64,000 nucleotides of DNA, taken from Phymorhynchus buccinoides. Its lineage: Eukaryota > Mollusca > Gastropoda > Neogastropoda > Raphitomidae. Below the pieces are notes generated by a model. The model saw nothing but the letters and a program-made list of their open reading frames with translations, ran no database searches and was not told the DNA's origin. Below, piece by piece: positions 55,079 to 64,000 of this stretch. Both the position numbers and the translations under genes were made by a program. How positions within the stretch are numbered: position 1 is the stretch's first letter; each line of letters opens with the position of its first letter. The stretch spans positions 37,379,678 to 37,443,677 of the forward strand of contig CM065698.1 in NCBI GenBank assembly GCA_017654935.2, read 5' to 3'.

Positions 55079-55390
55079 CCTGAATACCAATTCCGAATTC
55101 TGCTCTGTGGTGGTTGACGAGATGACCATTAACGACTGCGCCACCTACAACCAGGAAAAAGACTGTGCAAAGGGTGTGGAGGATTTTGGCAATGGCGAAA
55201 GAACCCAATCCGGGATTTTGTGATAACATTTCCGTTCACTGTACATCAAAGTGCATACTCTGAATACCAATTCCGAACTCTGCTCCGTGGTAGTTGACGA
55301 GATGACCATTGAAGAGTGCATCACCTACAACCAGGAAAAAAAGACTGTAAAGGGGTTGGAGGATTTTGGCAATGGCGAAAGAAACGAAGG
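55079..55390 (+). pseudogene. P-element/THAP9-like transposase piece, two tandem copies
   Basis: Each copy (55082-55205 and 55262-55385) codes for a segment with VVVDEMTI..C.TYNQEK..KG.EDFG. In P-element and THAP9-type transposases the RNase H fold begins with a 'DEM' Asp followed by a short loop and 'GFEDFG', so this looks like the exon with the first catalytic Asp. Both copies are isolated from the rest of a gene. Confidence 0.55.
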
Positions 55391-55433
55391 CCCCCCCCCC
55401 CCCCAACCCATGGGAGTGGGGGGGGGGGTGGGA

Positions 55434-56424
55434 ATCGAACTAGACCATGTGGCTCCACCATATCTTCACATCATGTTAGGGATCATCAAAAGGCACATGA
55501 ACGTTGTCTTGCCATGTGTGGGACATCGAAGTAGACCATGTGGCTCCACCATATCTTCACATCATGTTAGGGATCGTCAAAAGGCACATGAATGTTGTCT
55601 TGCCACATGTGGGACATCGAACTAGACCATGTGACTCCACCATATCTTCACATCATGTTAGGGATCGTCAAAAGGCACATGAATGTTGTCTTGCCACATG
55701 TGGGACATCGAACTAGACCATGTGACTCCACCATATCTTCACATCATGTTAGGGATCGTCAAAAGGCACATGAACGTTGTCTTGCCATGTGTGGGACATC
55801 GAACTAGACCAATGTGGTTCCACCATATCTTAACATCATGTTAGGGATCGTAAAAAGGCACATGAACGTTGTCTTGCCATGTGTGGGACATCGAACTAGA
55901 CCATGTGACTCCACCATATCTTCACATCATGTTAGGGATCATCAAAAGGCACATGAACGTTGTCTTGCCACGTGTGTCGGACATCGAACTAGACCATGTG
56001 GCTCCACCATATCTTCACATCATGTTAGGGATCATCAAAAGGCACATGAACGTTGTCTTGCCATGTGTGGGACATCGAAGTAGACCATGTGGCTCCACCA
56101 TATCTTCACATCATGTTAGGGATCGTCAAAAGGCACATGAACGTTGTCTTGCCATGTGTGGGACATCGAAGTAGACCATGTGGCTCCACCATATCTTCAC
56201 ATCATGTTAGGGATCGTCAAAAGGCACATGAACGTTGTCTTGCCACATGTGTTGGACATCGAACTAGACCATGTGGCTCCACCATATCTTCACATCATGT
56301 TAGGGATCGCCAAAAGGCACCATGAACGTTGTCTTGCCACATGTGTTGGACATCGAACTAGATCATGTGGCTCCACCATATCTTCACATCATGTTACGGA
56401 TCGACAAAAGGCACCATGAACTTC
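55434..56424 (+). repeat. 91-bp tandem array derived from transposase coding sequence
   Basis: Eleven units begin near GACATCGAACTAGACCATGT, and each codes, in one frame, for WDIELDHVAPPYLHIMLGI. The same residues occur once in the transposase at 38088-38145. As 91 is not a multiple of three, the frame changes with every unit and no long ORF results. The last unit runs on into single-copy transposase sequence. Confidence 0.9.
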
Positions 56425-56624
56425 TTGAAAAGGCATGTTACGACCTGGATAAGAGAATAGCATTGGCACTGGCAAAGGAAGAAAACCTAACTCTGACAGG
56501 AACTTCAGAGGGCTTTCGAAGCAAAGTAAGGCAGATTAGGCAACGTTTGAAGAAGAAAGACACTGCCGTCACCCAGAAACTAAAGCCCTTTGAAGCGCAT
56601 GAGGGGCCTGTCATTTCTAGCATC
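56425..56624 (+). pseudogene. Second N-RAG-TP-type transposase, fragment before the gap
   Basis: The frame continues as HHELLEKACYDLDKRIALAL and on to KKKDTAVTQKL before the N run. It matches the order HHDLLKEECFDLDKRLALD in the element at 37205-38281, but belongs to a different, diverged copy. It is cut by the assembly gap. Confidence 0.7.
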
Positions 56625-57124
56625 NNNNNNNNNNNNNNNNNNNNNNNNNNNNNNNNNNNNNNNNNNNNNNNNNNNNNNNNNNNNNNNNNNNNNNNNNNNN
56701 NNNNNNNNNNNNNNNNNNNNNNNNNNNNNNNNNNNNNNNNNNNNNNNNNNNNNNNNNNNNNNNNNNNNNNNNNNNNNNNNNNNNNNNNNNNNNNNNNNNN
56801 NNNNNNNNNNNNNNNNNNNNNNNNNNNNNNNNNNNNNNNNNNNNNNNNNNNNNNNNNNNNNNNNNNNNNNNNNNNNNNNNNNNNNNNNNNNNNNNNNNNN
56901 NNNNNNNNNNNNNNNNNNNNNNNNNNNNNNNNNNNNNNNNNNNNNNNNNNNNNNNNNNNNNNNNNNNNNNNNNNNNNNNNNNNNNNNNNNNNNNNNNNNN
57001 NNNNNNNNNNNNNNNNNNNNNNNNNNNNNNNNNNNNNNNNNNNNNNNNNNNNNNNNNNNNNNNNNNNNNNNNNNNNNNNNNNNNNNNNNNNNNNNNNNNN
57101 NNNNNNNNNNNNNNNNNNNNNNNN
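56625..57124. other. Assembly gap, 500 N
   Basis: Exactly 500 N, a conventional gap size of unknown real length. Confidence 0.99.
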
Positions 57125-57353
57125 TGCGAGAGAGAACACTGACTGTTTTAATGTAATTGGCTTCATAGCTTAGATGACAGAGAGAGAGGAGAGAAGGAGA
57201 AAGGAGAAGATTAGAGAGTAGAGAGAGAGAGAGAGGATAGAGAGAGGAGAGATGGGACCGTATTTTTGTTGTTGTTGATAGTCTTATGCTGCAATTGCAA
57301 AGTGTGAGCCAACCACCTTAACCTGCTTGCGTTCTCATGTAACGTTTTTTCAG

Positions 57354-57606
57354 GATTTCTCTCTGAACATGGGGAGGTAAGGAGCTCAACACTGAAGTTT
57401 CCAGCCGCAGGTGGTGATCATCGAGTCAGGGGGGGGACAACCTGGCGGCCAACTTCAGCCGGGAGCTGGCCGACTACATCATCTAACGTCTCGACGTGGC
57501 CGGCGGCGACAAGGTGCCCCGGAAAGGCGGGCCGGGGATCACCCAGAGCGACCTGCTGGTCATCAACAAGACCGACCTGGCACAGGCTGTTGGGGCAGAT
57601 TTGCAG
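57354..57606 (+). pseudogene. ureG: Second ureG exon 4, broken by indels
   Basis: This has the same acceptor and donor as 12427-12678 but 253 bases instead of 252. It has indels in GAACATGG(GG)AGGT, TCAACACTGAAG and GTTTCCAGCC, and a TAACG in place of TACG near 57485. These disturb the frame in the first half, while the [12 protein letters not shown] region is intact. The clustering beside the gap suggests consensus errors at a contig end and not real decay. Confidence 0.85.
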
Positions 57607-58324
57607 GTACAGTGCCACCTCCCTCCCTTATAAGACCTCCTTCCCCTTCTCTGGTTAGTTTTGTTTGTCCCGTGTGTTTTTTGTATTTTGTTTATTATAA
57701 AAACATAATACTAAAAAAAAAATCAAGATATATTGTATTGTATTATGTATTGTTTAAAAAAAAAAAAGTCAATAAAAAAAGAAAAGAACAAAAAAAGACC
57801 TTCCCCGTGGAGAAAAAAAAAAGTTCCCCCACCTTATGGAAGTTCTGTGATTATAACTTCCTCTAATCTGCCCACCCTCTTTGACTCTAGCCTTTTCCCT
57901 TTGCTTTATTATCATCTACTATATTTCTGACTTATTGGCCCATTCTCCTGCCTTAAAAAAAAAATCTTCAAAATAATTTTCTCCTTTGAGCTCCTCCGCA
58001 ATCGGAATGTGTCGGCTGTACGCAGCGGGGGAGACCAGTGATGGGGGCAGGTACCATATAAAATGTATGAACACAGGCAGGAAGGTGGCAGGACGGTTAA
58101 GACTGAATATTAAGTGCTTTGGATGGGGATTTGATGCAAGTCTGACCTGCGTACTTTACACACATAAAAATTGCATGGCTGTGAAATGAAAAGGTATGAT
58201 GAGCAGGGAGAAATCCCGCTGCCTGGTATTAACCAAATCAATAGCTATGTTTGCGTAAGTCCACCCCCCAACTTGAAAAAAAAAAGAAACCCTATCTTTG
58301 ACAACGCCACATCTAGTATATTGA

Positions 58325-58357
<33 letters not shown>

Positions 58358-58833
58358 GAAAATTATGGACATTCACATTACTCACACACTATCCAGGATC
58401 AGCAAAGTGAACTGTTTACTCATTCAAGTCGTTCCAGCCATATTATGTGCGGAATTAATAGATAGCTGTCAATTTGATGCATTTGCTTCAAGGAAGTAAA
58501 TCTGTGTGCACACCATACCTTGGTCACTTCCAAACTCTGCTTCGCTCCCTTAGACCACAATTTTGCCTAAGCTTTTGTAGTGGTTTGTTGTGGGGAAAAA
58601 AACAACTGTGTGTAGAGTTTTTCTATATAAAGTAGTCTGATCTACCACTTCCCTAAGTCTAAACCTGAAGTAAAAACCCGTAATCTTCTTTCATTTCTCC
58701 TTTTGTTTATACAAAAGGCAGTTTTTTGTTTTTGTGTATGGCTGGAGAGATTTGTGAGATTTTTTAAATAATTCAAAATCGTTGCGATGCGAATGAGTTG
58801 AGCACAACATTAATTTTTGTTGTTGTTGTTCAG

Positions 58834-58965
58834 GTGATGTCACGGGACGCTAAGCTGATGCGGCAGGAAGGTCCCACCATTTTCACCCAGGCCAAACACG
58901 GGGTGGGGATACCCGGGGTGGCGCAGCTGATACTGTCAGCACTCAAACTGCAGACCGGCAGATGA
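58834..58965 (+). CDS. ureG: Second ureG terminal exon, intact
   Basis: This is base-for-base the coding sequence of 13873-14004, with the same acceptor and TGA. Its integrity, beside a broken exon 4 only 1.2 kb away, supports the contig-end error explanation. Confidence 0.9.
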   Translation: MMSRDAKLMRQEGPTIFTQAKHGVGIPGVAQLILSALKLQTGR

Positions 58966-59163
58966 TCTCACTGTACTTTACTACGATTTTGGCTTGTTCA
59001 TAATCAAAACAGCATCTTTCAAATAGACATCACTTTATCAAACATTTGTAACCTAGCACCACGAAAGGGACATTAAGGTGCTGGATCACAACATTTGTGC
59101 ATGTATATCTTGAATATTCACACAATTTTTCTAGAATCTTGGTAGATTTGGTGTGAGTAGTAC

Positions 59164-59662
59164 CAGGGTTCGTACAGATCTGTGTCAAAAAAATTCCAGG
59201 ACTATTTCCAGGACCAGTTTACTAAATTTCAAGGACTCAATCTGGCATACCAGTCAATGTCGGTTTCGTTCCAGCCTGCCCAGCCTGAGTTGCTTGTGCT
59301 TCTGGCCTTGACAATGGATTTTTACAGCACTCTCGTTCATGCTCGTGACGTCAAAGTTCTTTTTGCACACTGTGCAGCTAGCTTTCAGTTTTGAACTATC
59401 TGTTGACGGAGCTAACCGGCTCTGCTATTCTTTTTTTTTTTTTTGCAGCCAAACATCGTTGAAAATGCAGTCTCCATTTTGTTTGTGGAGGAGAGACTTT
59501 GACTTTGATGGATTGAGATTAAGGACGTGGTCATACGATTTTGAAAATTCCAGGACTTTTCCAGGAGTCTTGGGGCCTTTGCTGTTTTTCAAGCACTTTT
59601 CAAGCCCTGGAAAAGGCCATGTCAATTTTCCAGTACTTTTCAAGGTCCCTGTACGAACCCTG
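59164..59662. mobile_element. Short-TIR hAT-like element, duplicate copy
   Basis: CAGGGTTCGTAC and GTACGAACCCTG bound this copy of the element at 14203-14688. It has an extra CAGCCTGCC-type insertion near 59272 and a longer T run. Confidence 0.55.
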
Positions 59663-60206
59663 TGTGACTGAACAATGGATATTGTAAGGGTAATTCTGCC
59701 ATGTTCAAAATCAGAAGCAGCTTTCAAGACATTTATCTGTTCAACATGCTTGGTATGTTTGGTGTGATTGCACAATGAGTACCATATTTTTCGGACTATA
59801 ACGGCACACCTGATTATAAGGCACACACACCCAACACAAAAATTAAGATCTATTTTCTTAATATATCATTAGTCATATTATAAGGCGCAGGGGTCTCAGC
59901 CTGGGGAAAAAAGTACCAGTATTGCCTTATAGCCAAAACACTACAGTAGTGTAACTGCCCCAATTAAAAAAAAAATCAAAATAGCAGCTTTCAAGTAGGT
60001 TTCGGTTTGTTATGTTTGGCAGGGTTGCTGTGACTGTATATACAAAAATCCAAGAGTAGCTTTCAAACTAACATTATGGCTTTACCTGTACATGCAAAAC
60101 TGTAAATCATATTTTGTCGACTTGTCACTTCGTAGATTTGTCAGACAATCTGTGTTCATATAAAGAATAGCTTTAAATTTGTCGACTTGATTTTTTTTAC
60201 CTTTAA

Positions 60207-60356
60207 AGGGTCAGCCACATGACCAATAAAATTGCATGACTGCATGATACGATTCGATCACGTGATTTCAATACGCCAATTACATTTGTTCTCAGAGACC
60301 ATGTGATTGAATCGCATAATACAGTCGTTCGATTTTAGTGGACGTGTGGCTGACCT
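60207..60356. mobile_element. TTAA-flanked 150-bp MITE, duplicate copy
   Basis: Identical in length to 15232-15381, with TTAA at 60203-60206 and 60357-60360. Confidence 0.7.
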
Positions 60357-61300
60357 TTAATATATGCTTGACTGTCGGTCATGCTTGCTACATTTTAAGT
60401 GGATTTGCCCATCTTTACATCTGTCAAGGATGTCATTGACAGAACTTCACAACATAATTAAAATGGGTTTCACATTTTTCTCTCCAAGCCTCAATTTGAA
60501 ACATTTCCCCCCCCCCCCCCCAAGATTTGCTAGGACTATACTTATATAATCAGATTCTGCATTCTGCATCTTTCTGCAAACTATGGATTTTACATTGTTT
60601 CTTTCTCCAAGCCTCAGTTTGGAAACTCCCCCCCCCCCCCCCCCCCCCCAAGACCAGGACTACTTTACTTTACATGTCTAGATTCTGTTTGTATGAAACA
60701 ATTTTCCTTTGTAATAAAACGTTGTCACGATAGTCAGGACGATTGAAATTGGAAGACAAATATCAATGAGGATTTCTTATTTGTTTTTGTGAATACATTA
60801 TGATTTGCTAAGCAAAGCATGGTGTGTTTGTTGTGTATGTGCACATGCGCGAGTGTATTCATGTTGTATGTGACTGCATATGCGAGTGACTTTGTGTGAG
60901 ATGTGGCACGACTCATGACTTTTGTTACAATAGATCAGAGTAGCAGAAACAGCTTAGACAACAATATATTGCTCTACACCTGTTATCATGGGTGCGACAA
61001 TTGATACCAGTGAGAGACAAACACACTCGAAACACAAAGAGACTCAAACATTTTGGAATGCTTTAAACCAATGTTTAATTGTAACATTTTCCAAAACAGG
61101 TAATAGTGTTTTACAGTTCCATCAAACATAGTGAGTTATCTTAAATCTGACATCACACACAGCAATGCCAGTTCAAACAACAACAACAAAACCCACCAAA
61201 CGCACACAGTTCAAACCAGTTGCTGATGTCATTCATTTGTTGAAATCATCCTAAATAATTGTGAACCTCAAAAATAATAAAAACTGAATAAACAAAGGAT

Positions 61301-61833
61301 TGGGGTCCTCACTACCCGCAAGCCAACGGGGCAGCCGAACACGCTGTCCGCACCGCAAAGCACATCCTCTTGGATTTAGCCCTGCAGAGCTTGCCTTCAA
61401 CAGAAAGCTGAGGACGACGCTTCCAACGCTTCCCAGGATCCTCTCGCCTCAAGAGTGTCGACATGCCGCTCCTAGCAGCCCGCCATAACGCCTACAAGCA
61501 GCGTCAGAAGGAAAACTTCGATCGTCATCATGGGGTCCAACATCTGCCTGTCCTCAGTCCAGGTGATTCTGTCCTTGTCAAACTGGATGGACAGAAAGCC
61601 TGGAAGCAGCAAGCGCAGGTGGTGGGACCTTGCGCGAAACGGTCCTACCTTCTTCGTACCCCGGAGGGAGGAGAACTACGGCGTAACAGGCGTCCTGTTC
61701 GAAGACAATGCTCTACCGCAGTCTTCATCTCAGGGTCAGCCCTTGATCCCAAAGCCGGTTGCAGCGCATGCAGTACCTGCACCAGCAACGCCGCAGAAAC
61801 ATCCCACTTCTGACACCATGCGACGTGGGGATC
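61301..61833 (+). pseudogene. Ty3/Gypsy pol fragment, duplicate copy
   Basis: Carries the same frame breaks as 16318-16850, so the breaks predate the duplication or are shared by both haplotypes. Confidence 0.75.
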
Positions 61834-62108
61834 GCCAGTTAGAGGGAGAGGATGATCAGGATTCATTCACACAAAGACACGAATGCAGGCATGTGGTTCT
61901 ACTTCTAGTGCAAATATGGCGACCCACCGGAAGCCTCTTTATTCCAAGAGACCCAAAACAATAATACTATCTTATTAACTAAAACTACCCAAAAGGCCAA
62001 CATGCACAATAGTATTGTTACAGTTTACTGCTCAATCACATCGGGGATGAAGGGATAGAGATTTATTCGAACTTTGAGTATCTCCCCCAACGACCAGACC
62101 CCAACAAT

Positions 62109-62360
62109 GTGGGCAGACAGATCCCTGCCGAAGACAAAAACGACTATGCAACGGTCCTACGGAAGTTTGATGCTCATTTCAACAAGCGTGACCCACAACT
62201 GATGCTAAGAGAACATTTTTGGTTCGGTTTTCGTCGGGAAAACGGTCAACTCGTGGCTACGTACGGTAAAAGAGAAGGCGACAGCATGCAAGTTTCAAGA
62301 GACTGACACAATGGTTCGTGACAAACTGGTTTTCACATGTTTTCTCCATCCAAAATAGGT
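62109..62360 (+). pseudogene. gag fragment, duplicate copy with 8-bp deletion
   Basis: Compared with 17126-17383, eight bases are missing after GAAAACGGTCAA (near 62248), which shifts the frame in the capsid-like domain. This is one of the few differences far from the gap and could be an allelic polymorphism. Confidence 0.7.
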
Positions 62361-62734
62361 GACATGCTCACTGCCTTAGAGGCCCTACAACAGAACGAGA
62401 ATCGCTGGCTGTGGCATTGAACTCGATAGTGTGCACCAAAACAAAAATGGCGGACTGAAAAGTTGTGCTCCTGAGTGAAAATTTGTGTGATTAGGACAAA
62501 GCCAGGGTCATCGGCCAATCAGAAACGTTGACAGAAAGGATGCTCGGTTCGACTCAATATCAATATCGAGAAGGATATAGACACAGCAGCCGCGACTACG
62601 CACTCGTTAAGTAAAAGTGCGTTCGTTTTTATTTTTTTGCGTGAGTTGGGCCGCACTGTTCGTGATTTTATGCATCTTAGGGGGAATAAATGCGGGAATC
62701 CCGCAAGACCGCGCTCTAGAATCAACACTGTTAC

Positions 62735-63897
62735 TTGGTAAGGGCCAAATGTTACGCTCAGATGAAAAGCGGCGTTGCGTACCTCATTGACCTCGCGATT
62801 GAAGAGAATGGAGTAGTTGTGGGAGCGCAGTGCGAGTGTGCAGCTAGCATGGGACCCAATGCCACCTGCAAGCATGTTGTAACTGTTTTGTATGGACTGA
62901 CTGTGTACCGGCATGAAGGGGGGTTCACAACAGAACAAACGTGTACACAGCAGCTTCAAGGGTTCCATGCCGTGAAGAGGACTCACGGAGGCTCTCCTGT
63001 CAAGGCATCCAATCTGAAACTCCCTTTTGGAAGCGACCATGTAAAAGACCCCAGGCCAGAGGAGGGTAGGATGGATCCTAATTATCCCTCATACTTTTTT
63101 AATGTGTGGAAAGGGTGTTCGACCGCATCAGCAAGGCCGGTTTCGCATTTGTTTGATCCTGTGAACATGACGGCTGTAGTCCGGGATCATGACTACTTAG
63201 CAAAGAACATGGAGGAACAGTGTCTTGATCATCTGGGAGTTACATCAGTCACACAAGAGGACAAAGAAAGTATTGAAAAAACCCACAAGAGGACAGTCAG
63301 GCAATAAGCTTTGGATAGAGGAGAGGACAAAGCGGCTACAATCTTCTCAGTTCGGCCGCATTTGCAAACTTACTGATAGGACAAACAAACTTGAATACGC
63401 AAAAGGTTTAGCTGTTCCACACACGGTTCAATCGAAAGCCATTTCACATGGCCGGAAGTATGAGCCAGTTGCTGTGTTAAAATTTCAGAAATGTACGGGG
63501 AAGAAGGTGCAACCTTGCTGGATTTTTGTATGTGCTGACTACCCATTCCTTGGTGGCTCACCTGATGGCCTAGTTGAAGAAGCTGATGATTCAACCTCTG
63601 TGCTAGAAGTAAAATGCCCTTACTCTGCTAGAGACCAAATGATTTCACCAACAACTGTCCCCTATCTGGAATGTGCAGGCAGCACTTGACACTGAAAAGA
63701 ACGCATGATTATTATTATCAGATTCAAGGACAGATGCTCTGACTGCTCTGATTGTAGGACAGCGCATGTTGTTGTATACACAAATAAGGACATTGTAGTG
63801 ATGACCATTGAAAGAAATGACAAGTTTATTTCACAGATGCTTGAAAGTTTGACAAATTTCTATCAACAGGTTTTTAAGGGAATTCTTTTGGACATGT
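62735..63897 (+). pseudogene. SWIM + YqaJ gene, duplicate copy
   Basis: Carries the same SWIM finger, the same frameshifts and the same YqaJ motifs as 17759-18921. Confidence 0.8.
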
Positions 63898-64000
63898 ATT
63901 TGTACAGAAGCTATGACTCGTAGAGCTTCTGTGCAAGTGTGTGCACTCAGAAAACTCAGTGATCGAAGCTTGTCAGACCTAGGGCAAACATTTCCTTGTA

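Larger units (their letters stand above)
57125..64000 (+). repeat. Near-identical duplicate of 12195-19024
   Basis: The order, spacing and almost every base of 12195-19024 recur: ureG exons 4 and 5, the hAT-like element (59164-59662), the TTAA MITE (60207-60356), the Gypsy fragment (61301-61833), gag (62109-62360) and SWIM/YqaJ (62735-63897). Differences are mainly small indels, concentrated in the first 1.3 kb after the gap. I interpret it as an overlapping contig or alternative haplotype placed in tandem. Confidence 0.95.

Noticed and set aside
56625..57124. Open frames running through the N block
   Set aside because: They consist mostly of undetermined bases and carry no information.
57354..58965. 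A second, degenerate ureG paralogue
   Set aside because: Flanking introns and elements are almost identical over 6.9 kb and the damage clusters at the gap. Contig-end error is simpler than paralogue decay.

Overview
The window is invertebrate nuclear DNA, most likely from a mollusc and probably a gastropod. The reasons are small exons with GT-AG introns, long GA/CA microsatellites, mollusc-type LINE, MITE and Polinton/Maverick remnants, an animal-type urease accessory gene (ureG), and a transposon whose N-terminus looks like that of RAG1. I recall a similar element reported from the sea hare Aplysia (N-RAG-TP), but I could not check this. No prokaryotic operon, CRISPR array or canonical tRNA/rRNA gene was seen.

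Region 1 (1-14.0 kb) is ureG on the + strand, in five visible coding exons (2193-2356, 4443-4567, 9524-9620, 12427-12678, 13873-14004). All junctions agree in phase. The introns hold a MITE-like element built round a 32-bp minisatellite (5240-6491), a 44-bp minisatellite (about 7192-8995), hairpin elements and a SINE-like repeat.

Region 2 (14.2-19.7 kb) is a mobile-element yard: terminal-inverted-repeat elements (one flanked by TTAA), a Ty3/Gypsy pol fragment followed by a gag fragment, and a frameshifted SWIM + YqaJ-nuclease gene.

Region 3 (19.7-34 kb) mixes LINE debris with candidate host exons. The debris is a 5'-truncated L1/Tx1-type LINE inside an older repeat, and RNase H-bearing LINEs on the minus strand. 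The candidate genes are a MADF-domain gene (23092-25431), a broken uncharacterised gene (26674-28975), and three phase-compatible 3' exons of an unknown gene (32199-33477).

Region 4 (35.0-39.3 kb) is a decayed transposon. It has a RAG1-like Cys-rich N-terminus, about 23 repeats of 13 residues, a DDE-type transposase with RAG1-like spacing of motifs, an OTU cysteine box and a Ulp1/C48-like end.

Region 5 (39.3-45.0 kb) is a Polinton/Maverick (adintovirus-like) remnant: a packaging ATPase, the C-terminal end of an adenain-type protease, two unassigned ORFs, a PC4-like ORF with an internal stop, and C2H2 fingers. A truncated hAT element sits inside it.

Region 6 (45.24-51.45 kb) is a full-length, apparently intact LINE (ORF1 348 aa, ORF2 1244 aa) with an A-rich tail and a 12-bp target-site duplication. 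The uninterrupted version of its target repeat is visible at about 33.97 kb.

Region 7 (52.6-56.6 kb) has a DIRS-like gag fragment, a 118-bp tandem array, two P-element/THAP9-like transposase pieces, and an 11-copy 91-bp array made from a transposase-coding segment related to region 4. It ends in a 500-base assembly gap.

Region 8 (57.1-64.0 kb) repeats 12195-19024 almost exactly. Errors cluster beside the gap, so a misplaced haplotig or overlapping contig is more likely than a true duplication.

The genes do not form one pathway. The window is a host gene plus layers of nested mobile elements.
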